DNA of 64,000 nt from Piper betle (GCA_033002965.1 JAURVB010006799.1:1-64000), one strand, 5' to 3'. Shown: positions 10,951 through 22,570, counted from the stretch's first letter. A program made the numbers and translations. The notes: generated from the sequence alone by a model not told the origin.

Positions 10951-11850
10951 ATCCGGCCTTGTATAAACTATAATATATATCAAACTACCAACTGTAGAAA
11001 CATAAGGAACCTTTCTCATTTCCTTCATCTCTGTTTCACTTAAGTCACTTTTCTTCAACTTGAAGTGGCCCCCATGTGGAACACCAACCGACTTTGCATC
11101 TTTCATGTTAAATTTTTTAAGTACTTTTTTATGTACTTTTCCTGTGACACCCAAAGTTTTCTAGCTCCCCTGTCACGCCTAATGTACATTCTCAAGATTT
11201 GTTTTGCCGGTCCCAAATCCTTCATTGCAAAGGATTTATTCAAGTTATTTTTTAAACTTGCAATCTTGGTTCCATCATGTCTTACAATCAACATGTCATC
11301 CACATAAAGCAACAGAATAACAAAGTCATCATCATCAAACCTCTTGATGAACACACAGTTATCAGAAACAGACTTCTTGTACTCATTCTTTTTCATAAAA
11401 GCATCAAACTTTTTGTACCATTGTCTAGGAGCTTGCTTCAAACCATACAAACTTTTTTCAGTTTGCACACTATCTGTTCCTTTTCTTTGACTTTAAAACC
11501 CTCTGGTTGCTCCATGTATATGGTCTCCTCAAGATCACCATGAAGAAAGGCTATCTTCACATCTAACTGTTCAACTTCCAAATTCAAACTTGCAGCTAAA
11601 GCCAGAATAATTCTAATATAAGACATTTTAACAGCAGGAGAAAAAATTCATCGAAATCAATACTTTTCTTCTATCTAAAGCCCTTCACCACCAACCTTGC
11701 CTTGTACCTTAGTTGTATGTTGTTTTCTTTATATTTGATCCTGCAGACCCATTTGTTCCTTAATACTCTCTTCTCCTTAGGAAGATCCACCAACTCATAA
11801 GTGTGATTATTATGTAAAAATTTCATCTCATCTTGCATTGCTTTCAATCA
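10951..11850 (-). pseudogene. Copia reverse transcriptase domain (relic)
   Basis: Minus-strand pieces in order: a degenerate start (11660-11850, with NKWVCRIKYKENN and KARLVVKGF), ILALAASLNLEVEQLDVKIAFLHGD (catalytic D at 11560s), EKSLYGLKQAPRQWYKKFD, the catalytic LLLYVDDMLIV box (about 11290-11320), AMKDLGPAKQILRMYI and the connection VGSLIYIIVYTRPDIAYA. All palm motifs are recognisable. The frame changes at least three times (near 11640, 11460 and 11120). Confidence 0.9.
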
Positions 11851-12227
11851 CTTCTCCTTTTCTACATGAGTTTTGACCTCATTGAAATTCTCTGGTTCTC
11901 CACATTCAGTAATTGTCACATATTTTGATGATGGATATCTTGTTGATGGAATTAGTACACGAGCTAATCTCCTCACATTAGTTGGCTTCCCTTGATCAGA
12001 ATTTCCATGTTCCTGTCCAACATCATTAACAAACTCATTAGAAATATCATCAGACACCACATCCTCACCCTTATCATCACTAGGTGGGGAAATAATTGTG
12101 TCATCCTGAGCCGCCTCTTCACTTCTAGTCGAGGTTGAAGGTTCTTTTATCTTTTCCAAACTTTCCTAAGATTTAGTTTGAGGAATTTTTTTGCCAAAGT
12201 CCTCAACTGTTTAATCCTCCTTGAAAA
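11851..12227 (-). pseudogene. Copia integrase-RT linker (relic)
   Basis: An acidic, serine/threonine-rich stretch (SEEAAQDDTIISPPSDDKGE) sits between integrase and RT, as the variable linker does in TNT1-like polyproteins. It is identified by position and composition only. Confidence 0.6.
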
Positions 12228-13131
12228 CTACATCTCTGCTTTGAATCTGTTTTCTATTCTTAGGATCCAAAGTTTGTATCTAAACTTATCATCACCATAT
12301 CCCAGAAAAATACATTTCACGGCTCTAGAGTCAAGCTTAGCATTTTGTTCCTTGGGCATATGTGCAAAAGCCTTATAGCTAAAGACTCTCAAATGAGAAT
12401 AACTGACCTTTTTATCATTCCAAACCCTTTCTGATATGTCACTGTCCAGGGCATGTGTGGGAGATCTATTGATCAAATAATAAGCTATGCTCATGGCCTC
12501 ACCCCAGAAGCTTTTAGGCAACTTAGTTGAAGATAACATACTTCTAATCCTTTCAGAAATAGTTTTGTTCATTCTTTCAGTCACTCTATTATGTTGAGGA
12601 GTATCAGGAACCGTCTTCTCATGCCTAATCCCATGCTTGTTACAATATTCATCAAATTCAACAGAACAATATTCACCACCATTATCACTTCTAAGGCATT
12701 TTAAGAGGTTACCAGTTTCTCTTTTAATTAATACATGAAAATTCTTGAAGATGCCAAGAACATCACTTTTATTTTTCATGCCATAAGGCCACACCTTCTT
12801 AGAAGTATCATCAATAAAAGTGATAAAATAAATAGAACCGCCAAGAGATTTTACCTCCATTAGACCACACATCAGTGTGGACCAACTCAAAAACTTCTAA
12901 CTTCCTTGTACTTGTGCTTGAAAAGGATGTCCTATGTTGTTTGCTCACCAAATAATGGTCACAACGACTAATTTTGATGTCCTTAACCTTGGGAAGAAGA
13001 TTTAGCTTCTTCAATCTTTGTAGTCTGTTCTCACTCATGTGCCTCAATCGATGGTACCACAAATCAGCAGTGGAATCAAATGAAGAGATATTTAGCTCCC
13101 TTCGAACTAAACTCGTCTCAGTCTTGTACAA
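12228..13131 (-). pseudogene. Copia GAG-pre-integrase and integrase domains (relic)
   Basis: The zinc-finger-like module reads LWYHRLRHMSENRLQRLKK, where LWHRRLGHMSEKGL is usual. The integrase core follows with its acidic triad visible: FITFIDD, CLRSDNGGEY and NRVTERMNKT. Then come FWGEAMSIAYYLINRSPT and KCIFLGYGDDKFRYKLW. The frame breaks near 12850. One H of the HHCC module and several conserved residues are replaced. Confidence 0.9.
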
Positions 13132-13182
13132 ACTACAACACTTCTTCCCTTTAGCAACAATAAGAGAACCTTTTACAAGTTT

Positions 13183-13640
13183 TCACACACCTTGTGTAAA
13201 TTGTGAACCAAATCCTTCATCATCAAGCACTTTGGTTGACAACAAACTCATCCTCAAATCTGGAATATGTGTGTCATTTTTAAGCACTAATTTGTAACTC
13301 ATGTTTGTTACTGCATGCACATCTCCAAGTCTCACAATTTTGGAAGTATCACTATTTTTCATCTTCACTATACCCAAATCCAAAGGTTCATAGGTAGTAA
13401 AGAAATTTCTGCTTGTAGTTTCATGGAACAATGCTCCTGAGTCAACTACCCAACTAACATCACAATTAACCGTCAAACAATCATTTCCACAATCAGAAAG
13501 AATCACCATGTCATCATGCACAACATTAGTATTCGTTTCTCCTTGATGCTTATTATCTTTATTTTTCAAGTCTTTTTTGAGCTTCCAACAATCCTTCTTG
13601 AAATGATCTGTCTTGTCCCTATAATAACACTTCAAGTTCT
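13183..13640 (-). pseudogene. Copia zinc knuckle and protease (relic)
   Basis: CYYRDKTDHFKKDC is a CCHC knuckle whose second cysteine has become arginine. The aspartic protease motif follows as WVVDSGALFHETTS (usually DSGAS), then MSLLSTKVLDDEGF. The frame is open across both. Confidence 0.8.
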
Positions 13641-13656
13641 TTGTGGATTTAGACCT

Positions 13657-14291
13657 TCATCGACTCTTGTCCCTTTTGTTTGTGTCTCTATTTCTTGATC
13701 TACCTCTTGCCTCTTCTGACACTAATGTATGAGACCCTGAAGTTGGTAGAAATTTTCTTCTTACTTTCTCATTCAGTAAACTGTTTGTTATCATGCCTAT
13801 TGTGAGTTTTCCATCTGGAGCAGCATTGCTCAAAGAGATCATCAATATTTCCCAACTCTTTATCAAAGTGTTGAGGAGCAGGATAGCTTGTCATTCCTCA
13901 TCTAAAGTCATCTTCATCCTAGCAAGTTGAGTAATAATACTCTTCATCTCATTTAGATGCTTACTTATATCGCTCCCATCTTTATACCTCAAGTTCACTA
14001 AGTTCTTTATCAAAAGGGTCTTGTTGCCAACAATATTCTTCTCATAAACTTCTTGAAGTTTATCCCATATTGCTTTTGAAGATGTCAATTCAGAAATATG
14101 ATGATACACAAACAAGTTATAGCCTTCCTAGCCAACTTATTACAGTCTTTGCCAGTCACCTCTGCGTGACCAATGATAGATTCATACAAATCTTTAGAAT
14201 ATAAATGATCAATTATTTTTCCTTTTCAATAGTGTCAGTTAGTAGGCCCCTTAAGAGATATCATCTTAGCATACTTTTCATCAGCCATCTT
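13657..14291 (-). pseudogene. Copia gag (relic)
   Basis: A start is visible at about 14291 (MADEKYAKMISLKGPTN). The UBN2-type gag segment AIWDKLQEVYEKNIVGNKTL ... LNEMKSIITQLARMKMTLDEE covers 13891-14115, and NAAPDGKLTIGMITNSLLNE follows in a new frame. Several stops and frame changes interrupt it. Confidence 0.8.
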
Positions 14292-14394
14292 GTTGAAATG
14301 TAAATTACAAATACACCAACTAGGCTCTTAGAAATTTTGTCAAACACTTAATAGGCATCAAATATCATCAACAATTAAAACTTGCATACCTTTT

Positions 14395-14409
14395 GGCTCT
14401 AATGCCACT
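14395..14409 (-). other. Primer-binding site of the copia element
   Basis: The minus strand reads AGTGGCATTAGAGCC just after the 5' LTR end (TAACA). This is a near match to the initiator-Met tRNA complement TGGTATCAGAGCC used by most plant copia elements, with two changes. Confidence 0.75.
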
Positions 14410-14929
14410 TGTTAGGATTAACCAAACAAAATCCCTATTTCAACTGAAAACGATGAGAATACCAAACATGATATAGACACACAAAATAATTTTACGTAGA
14501 AAACCCTAAATTTGAAAAAAAAACCACGGGGCAAACGAGCAAGATCAAATTCACTATATTACAACTTGATACAGAACAAATCTACAAGAGAAAAACTCCT
14601 CAATACCAATTTACTGTGTTTTCTACAAAATTAGTATTAACTAAAAAGAAAATAAAGAATTACGGATTACAAATATAACAACTTGGCAAAATTATCATTG
14701 ACGATTGCAAGAAAATTTAAACGAAATATTTACATTTTTTCAATCTACACAATTTTCTTTTTCCCTTCGCAGTGGTCATTTTTCTCCAAAACCAAAAAAC
14801 CAAAAAACCATAAGAAGAAAAACATCGACGTTGCTTTTATTCTTTTCAACTGACCAAATCTGTTATATCTTAGTTTTTTCAAAATAGAGTTGCTATTTCA
14901 TGTATTTACGGAGGATGAACAACCCAACA
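14410..14929 (-). repeat. 5' LTR of the copia element
   Basis: It starts TGTTGGGTTGT (complement of 14919-14929) and ends CCTAACA at 14410, giving TG...CA ends and about 520 bp. It is directly followed by the primer-binding site. Confidence 0.85.
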
Positions 14930-15990
14930 TTGAGCTCAATCTCAAATACCTGATTGTATTCTTATACTAACTTACAAGCTAGCCAATATATTTTAGTGGG
15001 GAGCTTGATCCACGTTCCTACTCAATTTAAATAAATTAGATTGTACTAAAAAATAACAGATCGGTGTTTACTTCTCCCCATGCACATCTCTGTTCGCATC
15101 TCTTGCAAGCATGAACAGATAATACGCCAATTAATGTTCTCTATGTTCTCATAGCTAATATCATATATGGCCATTCTTTTCTAGTTGCATTGGCAATTAA
15201 AGCCTCTAAGACCATTTTACCCCACTTGTCTACCAAGTTGCAATTTGTTTAGTCGCTAAGTCAAACTGTTAAAACCAATTACAACATATTCAATCCCTCG
15301 TCGCCTCAAACCCAATATAAAATGGAATAACCACTCTCCCCAGTGGATAACATTAACGTAGACCCCCAAATCTCTCACTATATGCCTCAAGTACACTTTT
15401 TAAACGCACCGGATAATCCAACAGAATGTATACACATTGACGGCAATGTTCCTTGAGGTGAAGAAGTAGACCGCGCTATTTGAGCTCTCCAATCTAAATA
15501 ACATCTATGAAAACTGTGGATCAAAGCCCATAAAATGTTAAAAATGCACGGCCTGTAATTAAAAATGATAATACACTATCGGAACCCCATGCAAGCTAGT
15601 TGTGTAATTTCCTGAAGACTTCAATAAAATAATATAGAGATAGCTTTATAATTCTAATATAAAAATACACTAACTAATCTGAACGAGAACTAGTTTCCTT
15701 TTTTTAATATAATTATCAAGCGCTGTTAGTAAAGTGCTGGGGTTTTTATGATGTAATTAATTCGAGGCCTACTTACATATTTTGAAGGCTTCATGCCTTC
15801 ATTATGTCAAATGTAATGTCCAGTAATTTTATAATTAACATTGTAGGCAATAATTTGGCACTGTTGGCGTAGACATGGAGATCCTGGCACTAATGTCTTT
15901 TCTTTAAAAATATAAATAAATAAATAAAAGAGGTTAGATCCCCAATTCACTCCCAACTGAGAAGCCAGAGCTTCATAAGCTTAATAATCA
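14930..15990. other. Intergenic stretch without recognised features
   Basis: AT-rich. No protein family, tRNA or element end is visible. Confidence 0.5.
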
Positions 15991-15999
15991 AAGGCACCA

Positions 16000-16386
16000 G
16001 ACCAACAAAAGGCCCATTCACCACATTTAAGAAGAAAGTCCAGGCCCATTCAGAGACCACACGAAGCCTAAAGCCCAATAGCGCCTCAAAACCCGAACCA
16101 TTTAACAGCTTGGTGCTTGATTGTTTTGATGGACGAAGATTTTTGGTGTGTTGTGTCGTGTTGTGGTGGGTGGTTTTGATATATGATTTTGTTGTTTTCT
16201 GGGTGTGGTTGGGAGTCTAGAGTCGACCTTTGCATCTTGTGCTGCAACTGCGTGGTGGGATTATTGACCATTGAGCCGTCATTGATGGCGCTGGCCAGGA
16301 AATACAAATTAATTGTTTTAATTGTCATCTTAGTTTCTTTATTTTTGTTTGTGTCAATAGTCATTGGTAATGTTAGGTGGATGTGA
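16000..16386 (+). CDS. Hypothetical small membrane protein with upstream GGCCCA motifs
   Basis: An open frame at 16183-16386 gives 67 residues. It ends in a strongly hydrophobic helix (LIVLIVILVSLFLFVSIVIG) preceded by ALARKYK, so a single-pass membrane peptide is possible. Two GGCCCATTCA motifs (about 16011 and 16042) resemble plant site II promoter elements and would suit a transcription start near 16100. Nothing is recognised by family. Downstream, about 16924-17395 contains exon-like pieces on the same strand, so this could be the 5' exon of a larger degraded gene. Weak call. Confidence 0.25.
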
Positions 16387-16923
16387 TTTTGAACAAATTA
16401 ATATTTGCACAAGTTGCGAATTCATTTATTATATTTATGGAAATGTATTTGATATGATGGGCACACCTTCTGTCTGATTCTTTGCTAAACTGTAAACGGA
16501 TTCATGAGTTTGTCTTGGTTCAGATTCACGGTGGTTGATACTAGACATGATAGCTGTAATTTCTGTGGATTGTGGTTGCTTGGTATTTACACGTCTTGGC
16601 TGGCACTGCCCGTTAAATGTTTGCCTTAATTTCTATGATACTTAATATTTTTTTGGTGGTTAGAGGAAGTTGAAGTTTGTTTGACATAGTATTTAGCTAA
16701 AATACCGATTATCAATAGGCTCGTTAGGAAACTCAACCATCTTTAAAGATTGCCATTATCTATAATTTAAGGCTAATGATGATCTCTGAGTGAAGAGAGA
16801 CTACCCGAGGAAATTTATTCTAGTAGTAGGAAGTTGAAGGTGGTTTATAATTTTGTGGGAAATTACAAACGCAAATCACAAGGACTATCAGTAACCTCCC
16901 GTAGAAACCATTAACCACAATTC
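16387..16923. other. Intron-like or intergenic DNA
   Basis: No coding family or repeat is recognised. It is T-rich on the plus strand, consistent with an intron of the putative plus-strand transcript. Confidence 0.35.
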
Positions 16924-17395
16924 TAGGACAATTATCTTGTGTTTTAACCAGGTGTTATACGCGACGTCATCCTCGTGCTGTCAACTGCAGGAAGATGAAG
17001 TGTGGACATAGCAATTAGGTTTTGGTTTATGAAGTCAAGCCACTGCCTTCGTTGATGCCTTTGGTTAATTGCTCATCTTTTATTCCTGTAGGTTGTGCAG
17101 CTTAGGCCAAAAAGAAGATCAAGAAGACTCAATGGAGGAGAAGAGCCCATTCATCCTTCATTGCGTTTGGTTTTTACTAAGCTTGGACTCGGATTAAGCA
17201 ACTTTATGTTAAAACATTAGTTGACATGATTAGCACTCTGTCAATGATTTTTTTAGGTATGCAGATTATGCTGGTGTTATTTCAGTAATTAGGTTTTAAG
17301 ATTGATTTGTTTTCTTTTATGCTAAAGTACTCTCTGATGAAGCATTTGTGTGCTGCAGACAATTGTTAATAAGTGGGCATCATTTCATTCTTACC
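16924..17395 (+). repeat. Direct repeat copy 1 (about 465 bp) with exon-like segments
   Basis: Closely similar to 18930-19392. Shared blocks include GACAATTATCTTGTGTTTTA, GTCATCCTCGTGCTGTCAAC, a CCTGTAG acceptor followed by GTTGTGCAGCTTAGGCC, and CTCTCTGATGAAGCATTT. After the acceptor one frame reads VVQLRPKRRSRRLNGGEEP, a basic peptide, in both copies. This looks like the 3' part of a plus-strand gene duplicated about 2.0 kb apart. The family is not recognised. Confidence 0.75.
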
Positions 17396-17504
17396 AAAAG
17401 ACAAAAAAAAAAATTTAAACTGTTCGTGTGTAGAACTTAACAGCCAGCATTTACTAATGAACATATCAGCCCCTTCATATACACTCAGATTTCATTTCAT
17501 TCTA

Positions 17505-18332
17505 ATGTGTGGTAATTAGTAAGCTCGCCTGATTATGAGTGCAAAACCAAAGATCATGACCATGAGTTATGGAGACTATAGCAGCCTTTGTAACAAACTT
17601 AATTCTTCTCATGGATTTAGGATTATTTATTGAGAAGATCTCGAAATGAAAAAATGGACGGCCTTGAAGGAGTGTCACACCAAACCCAAAAGAGGCTAGC
17701 ATAAACAGAAGTAAACCCCCAAGAGAAGCTTATCAAACAGGTTTTTCATGGTAATTACTCGAATTGTTGAAGATGGGAATAATCCCTGCCAAAGAGGTAC
17801 TAGCCGCCAAAATCCCAATCTTCGATCCAACCTTCACCCTTACTGCAAGATATCCATTTGTTTGACCCTCTTCAACATCAGAATTGTTTACACTTCTTTG
17901 TTCAACGACTTCTTCTTCTTCTCGGTTCTTTCACATAGAAAATGAAAGCTTTTATTTATATAATGAGCATGTAATAAAGATTCAAGCATATCAATTTAAT
18001 TAGATGTGTTATACCTCCATATCAATGTGTTGATCTGGTCCTAGTACGAACACGCTTTCACCATTACCTTCATTTGGCGTCTCGATATTCTGGTCATTCA
18101 CTTCTGTTTTCATGAATTTCTAGTTCAGCTTCAATGTTATGTTCGATATCCACCTAAAAGGAAAAGATGAAACACCCTGCACAATCACTTCTATTACACC
18201 CTTCAAATAAAAAAAATATTCTCTACTTACTATGTGTAAATATTCATGACCTGCTTCATTGCCCAACTCATCATCCTCTCCATTCAGTGTGTGCAGGTTC
18301 CCCGCGTCAATATGGAGATTATTATCATTTAC
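17505..18332 (-). pseudogene. Unidentified gene family, copy 1: acidic exons plus two-hydrophobic-segment exon
   Basis: Three exon-like blocks on the minus strand have good splice borders. 18231-18332 (TTTCAG acceptor, GTAAGT donor, exactly 34 codons) reads DAGNLHTLNGEDDELGNEAG. 18015-18153 reads VDIEHNIEAELEIHE, then is shifted by one extra A. About 17513-17933 reads EEEVVEQRSVNNSDVEEG, KVGSKIGILAASTSLAGIIP, then, after a frame change, LASFGFGVTLLQGRPFFHFE and a hydrophobic C-terminus. The consensus over all copies ends IFGFALIIRRAY. It predicts an acidic soluble part followed by two membrane-like segments. I do not recognise the family. At least two frameshifts disable this copy. Related copies lie at 19.6, 20.4, 22.3-23.1, 27.0-28.1 and 29.8-31.3 kb. 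Confidence 0.6.
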
Positions 18333-18639
18333 CTGAAAGAATGAAAGCCTATGATGGTAAGGAAGATTGTGGAAGGGCAATATGATAGATAGATATCATA
18401 CATAAAGTATAAGTATGTAACAAGTTGAGATGGGAAGGGAGAGGGCACCAAAGCAGGAACTGGGAGGACATAGGAAAGACTCATTTCTTCCCAACTCCTT
18501 CTCATGGTAGAGGCTGGAAGCTATCAGGCTGAAGATGTTTAAATAGTTAAAATTTCCTATGGAAACCTTCCATAAATGATGTGGACAGCTTTGACATCTT
18601 GTAAAGCCAAAACCTTCACGGTTTGATAGGAAACTGCAG

Positions 18640-18872
18640 TTGGCCATGAGGAAAAAGACCATAGAACGACAAAAAGAAAGAAAAAATCGTATTTATTGAT
18701 ATTGTTCAGTTGGCCATCAGAAAAATTCAGTTGACCATGGGGAAAAAGTCCATAGGACGACAAAAAGAAAGAAAAATTCGCTTTCATTGACATTGTTCAG
18801 TTGGCCATCCGGAAAAAAGACCATAGACCGACAAAAAGAAAGAAAAATTCGTATTCATTGATATTGTTCAGT
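18640..18872. repeat. Minisatellite, three units of about 70-90 bp
   Basis: Units begin GTTGGCCAT or GTTGACCAT at about 18640, 18730 and 18799. Each continues GGAAAAAG(A/T)CCATAG, GACAAAAAGAAAGAAAAA, TCG and CATTGATATTGTTCA. The first unit carries about 20 extra bases. Open frames over it are repeat by-products. Confidence 0.85.
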
Positions 18873-18929
18873 TGCCTTTGTGAGTTAAATTCATTATTAG
18901 AATGTGACGCGAGCTTCCTCTTTATAAGG

Positions 18930-19392
18930 GGACAATTATCTTGTGTTTTAATGAGGTGTAATGCACGGCGTCATCCTCGTGCTGTCAACTGCAGGAAGAT
19001 GAAGTGTGGACACAGCAATTAGGTTTTGGTTTATGAAGTCAAGCCACTGCCTTTCCGCTGATGCCTTTGGTTAATTGCTTATCTTTTATTCCTGTAGGTT
19101 GTGCAGCTTAGGCCAAAAAGAAGATCAAGTAGACTTAATGGAGGGGAAGAGCCTATTCATTTGCTTCATTGTGTTTGGTTTTACTAAACTTGAACTGGGA
19201 TTAAGCTTTTATGTGAAAACATTAGTTACATGATTAGCACTCTGTCAATGTTTTTTTTAGGTATGTGAGTTATGCTGGTGTTATTTCAGTAATTAGGTTT
19301 TAAGATTGATTTCTTTTCTTTTATGCTAAAGTACTCTCTGATGAAGCATTTATGCGCTGCAGAGAATTGTAAATAGCGGACATCATTCGTGA
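18930..19392 (+). repeat. Direct repeat copy 2 (about 465 bp)
   Basis: Second copy of 16924-17395. The exon-like segment after the CCTGTAG acceptor reads VVQLRPKRRSSRLNGGEEP, then diverges through small indels. Differences between copies are substitutions and short indels, so the duplication is not very recent. Confidence 0.75.
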
Positions 19393-19468
19393 GCTAATGA
19401 CTTACTCTTCCAAGCACCTACATTTGGACGCAATTTTGGGTTGAAATTGGAGGCTTTTAGTTTATTGC

Positions 19469-19515
19469 CACAACTCCACCGGAAAAATATTGTGTATATT
19501 TCCGGTGGAGTTGTG
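19469..19515. repeat. Perfect 17-bp hairpin
   Basis: CACAACTCCACCGGAAA (19469-19485) and its exact complement TTTCCGGTGGAGTTGTG (19499-19515) flank a 13-nt AT-rich loop. No TA/TSD-like borders or coding role are recognised. Confidence 0.8.
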
Positions 19516-19639
19516 AAATAATTGGTGGCCCCAAAGACAACACCCCCAAAACATATTGAAATTAAAAAATAATATCCAATTTCCTGTACACGGCCAACTT
19601 GCTGAAAATAGTAAAGAAGTGAAATCATTATTCTACACA

Positions 19640-19990
19640 AAGTTCGGGTCGATACATGGTAATTTCGGGTAAGCTTGTCGAATTATGAGGGCAATACCGA
19701 AGACCACGACCATGGCTGTAGAGCTTATAGCAATGCCAATGACAAACTTGATCTTCCTAATAGATTTAGGATCATTGGGAAGAAATCAAGACGAATGAGC
19801 GGACGACCCTGGACCGGATAGGAAGGAGGCAAGCATGGACACAAGGGAAGCCCGGCAGCCACAGAGGTATTAGTTGCCAATGTCGCAATTTTTATTCCAA
19901 ACTGCACCAAATACGCATGGTCGACCCTTAAACTTCTGCCTCCCCTCTTGTTGGAACTGCTTCAACATCCAAAATGCTCCAGGTACTTTG
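19640..19990 (-). pseudogene. Unidentified gene family, divergent copy (KIATL subtype)
   Basis: Minus-strand pieces read LVQFGIKIATLATNTSVA and PVQGRPLIRLDFFPM, then a hydrophobic tail near 19690-19735. They correspond in order to the KIGILAAKTSLAG and LQGRPFFHFE segments of the copies at 17.5 and 22.7 kb, with an internal deletion. The copy at 27005-27470 is its closest relative. Flanking words CCTGTACACGG and GAAATCATTATTCTACACAA (19565-19640) are shared with 26950-27020. Confidence 0.55.
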
Positions 19991-20417
19991 CTCAAAGCGT
20001 TCTGCTTCTTGGTTCTTTTACGAGGAAAACGATTGCCAACATTTTGTTCGTAGAAAGATCACACCAAAACTCTAACGAAAATTGAGATATTTTGCTTCTA
20101 TTTAATCTTTCTTTTAAGGCATACATAAATGAATAAAAAAATTAATAATAAAAATTATTATAAAATTTTAACTCAATATATTTTTTCCAACCCTTTCATT
20201 TTAATTATAAAAGTAAATACGAAAAATATAAAGTTGTTCATGAAAAGAAGTGGATGACCAAAATATCGGGACGCCAAATGAAGGTAACGGTGAAAGTGAG
20301 CCCGTACCCGGACTAGATCAACACATTGATATAGAGGTATAATACAACTAATTAAATTGATTTGCTTAAATCTTCATTAGATGCTCATTTTATAAATAAA
20401 AGCTTTTATTTTCTACG

Positions 20418-20565
20418 TGAAGAACCAAGAAGAAGTCATTGAACAAAGAAGTGTAAACAATTCTGATGTTGTAGAAGATCAAACAAATGGAGATCTTGAT
20501 GCAAGGGTGAAGCTTGGATCGAAGATTGGGAGTTTGGCAGCTAGTACCTCTTTGGAGAACTTGAG
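20418..20565 (+). pseudogene. Unidentified gene family, plus-strand exon fragment
   Basis: The start of the large exon in reverse orientation to the 17.5-kb copy: GAACCAAGAAGAAGTCATTG, then a stretch encoding SVNNSDVVEDQTNGDLDARV and LGSKIGSLAASTSL. It ends where At1g16860-like intron sequence begins (about 20570). The same chimeric junction recurs at 28060. The preceding 19990-20417 is AT-rich with no feature. Confidence 0.6.
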
Positions 20566-20569
20566 CAAT

Positions 20570-22215
20570 CTATCAAGCAACAAATAATAGTTGTAGCAGT
20601 TAATGAACTTGAGCAACTATCATGCAACTCAAAATCCAAATTTAGAAAAATTAAGTAGAAGAACAAATTGCAAAATAACTAGGATGAAGTATTTATGGCT
20701 AATCAAAACATTACAACCATCAAAGAAAACTCATTGCGCAAAGTGAAGTGTATAAGAACCAATAGTTGAGGGAAAACTAATGTTAGTAGAAGTTTATAAT
20801 ATTAAAACTAATACCTAAAGGGTGTTGGTAACAATGATCCAAAATTAGGATCCATGTAATTACAAATATAAAATTTTGGATGGCCGGATGCCCTTCGTGA
20901 CGCCAATGCCCCTCCTTAGTCTAGCCTTATCATTGGAGGAGTTAAGTGTATAAAACTAATAATGACAAACAAATTGTGTTACTCCCACATACAAGAATGC
21001 TGGAATGCATGAGTTTGCACCAAGCCACCAAGGATATCTTTAATTAAGATCCTTCGGTTAAAAACAAATTCCCATGGCATTGATGATATATCTTTTGTGG
21101 TTTATCTAGCCGAGACACAACTACACTTGGAACTTCAAGTGTTGGGCTCTAACGCAAACAAACTAGTGCGACCAACCCTAGACAGTAGTTCACTTCAGAC
21201 ATTTACCACTGGTGGCATCTAACTCTACTTAAAATGAACATAAACAAATATTGACTTAAAAACCATAACAAGGAGAATATCATTATTTTAAATTTTGCTA
21301 AAACAGGTGCAAATCTAATGCATTCCAAAACCATCTATCAAGATATGGAAGAAAATTGCTGCTTACCTCGGAACATACCAATCTGCTTTTTCATAATCTT
21401 AAGCATAAAAGACTGACCCACATGCTCTGGATCGTCTGCATTCATACATCTGTGTTGAGGCGTAAATGCACCTAGCTAGGTACCTTCTCATAAGAAGATT
21501 CCAATGATGTACTCCAACATGAAGCAAACTAAATGAACAAAAAACAGAAAATGGATAAGCTTATTAACTTTAAAACAGATACTCAAGTATCTAAGTGATA
21601 ATATAACTAACACCACCAGTATACATTTATATACACAGAAAAATAACACCTGCAGTGGTATCAATTTCAAGCAAAATGACCCCCTTTAGTAGTTTCATTT
21701 TCAAAAGATTTAAACCAGATGGTTTAATAAAAAGTGCCAAGTGCAGAGAGACTATTTTAGCAAATGCAATAATCAACATCAAGAACAATAGCCAACATAC
21801 ATTCAAATACATAATGACAAAAAACTTCCTGTAAGCAAACAGAAAAGCACTGTCTAGTAATCAACTCATAACTCATCAATCAACATGGTTGGCAAATAGA
21901 GATTTAGTAATTAGCTTTTTGTCTCGCTAACAAATAATGAGACACATTTCAGCAAAAAATCATTCTTTAATAACAATATTTTACCTTCAAACTTTTTACA
22001 ATAAAAATCCAACGTACTGACTTTTGTAAACGAACAATGTTGACAAACTTAATGGATCAACATTTCCAACACCATGCCCATTGCCCTCAACTTAGATAAA
22101 ACATCAATGCCACCAGAAAAGAAAACTAAAGATGAGCCAAAAACTCAGACTCAGTAGCCTTCATATCACTTGGATTAACTAGGAAGTAACTAGCAACACC
22201 TATGGCTAAGAAATT
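20570..22215 (-). pseudogene. At1g16860-like gene, relic copy A (intron-exon 2-intron only)
   Basis: Colinear with 28065-29738 and 39350-40940. Exon 2 lies at 21367-21528 with both splice sites still canonical (TTTAG acceptor at 21529-21533, GTAAG donor at 21362-21366). It encodes LESSYEKVP then loses frame because of a 4-bp CTAG insertion. The intact counterpart (40106-40260) lacks this insertion and copy B carries it at the same position. Exons 1, 3 and 4 are absent. It is therefore a decayed partial duplicate of the gene at 38.7-41.4 kb. Confidence 0.75.
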
Positions 22216-22221
22216 TTGTTG

Positions 22222-22570
22222 ACACCAAGAGAAGCTTATCACACAGGTTTTTCTTACGGTAATTACCCGAATTGTTGAGACAGGAATAGTCCCCACCAAA
22301 GAGGTATCAGCAATTCCTATTTGTGAATTGAATACATTTTATTCAAAAGCTAGTACCTCTTTGGTGGGGACTATTCCCATCTTCAACAATTCGGGTAATT
22401 ACCATGAGAAAACATGTATTATAAGCTTCTCTTGGGGATTCCCTTCTGTTCATGCTCGCCTCTTTTGTGTTTAGTGTGGCACTCCTTCAAAACCGTCCAT
22501 TTTTTCATCTCTAAGATCTTCCCAATGAATAATTCTAAAGCCAACAATTACTGATGAACATATCAACCCC
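22222..22570. repeat. Palindromic pair of unidentified-family fragments
   Basis: A minus-oriented fragment (22225-22308: AGAAGCTTATCACACAGG ... CCAAAGAGGTATCAG) is joined head-to-head to a plus-oriented fragment (22345-22560: CTAGTACCTCTTTGG ... ATAAGCTTCTCTTGG). The spacer is about 37 bp and contains GAATTGAATACATTTTATTC. The arms cover about 85 bp. The plus arm continues through the segment encoding FHLKIFPMNNSK-like residues. The same junction with the same spacer recurs at 29.75-29.96 and 30.30-30.54 kb. Confidence 0.7.

Larger units (their letters stand above)
9838..14929 (-). mobile_element. Degenerate Ty1/copia retrotransposon, TNT1-like, minus strand
   Basis: Full-length architecture on the minus strand: 5' LTR (14410-14929), PBS, gag, zinc knuckle, protease, integrase, reverse transcriptase, RNase H, polypurine tract and 3' LTR (to 10304). 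Integrase precedes RT, which defines Ty1/copia. The gag stretch (NIVGNKTLLIKNLVNLRY) and RT stretch (AMKDLGPAKQIL) resemble the TNT1-94/Tork-type group. Every domain carries stops or frameshifts, so it cannot move by itself. The two LTRs differ at many positions and the left one has lost recognisable outer sequence, so the insertion is old. I could not identify a target-site duplication. Confidence 0.9.

Noticed and set aside
18557..18793. 78-codon minus-strand frame over the 18.6-kb minisatellite
   Set aside because: Repeat-encoded; the motif recurs because the DNA unit recurs.
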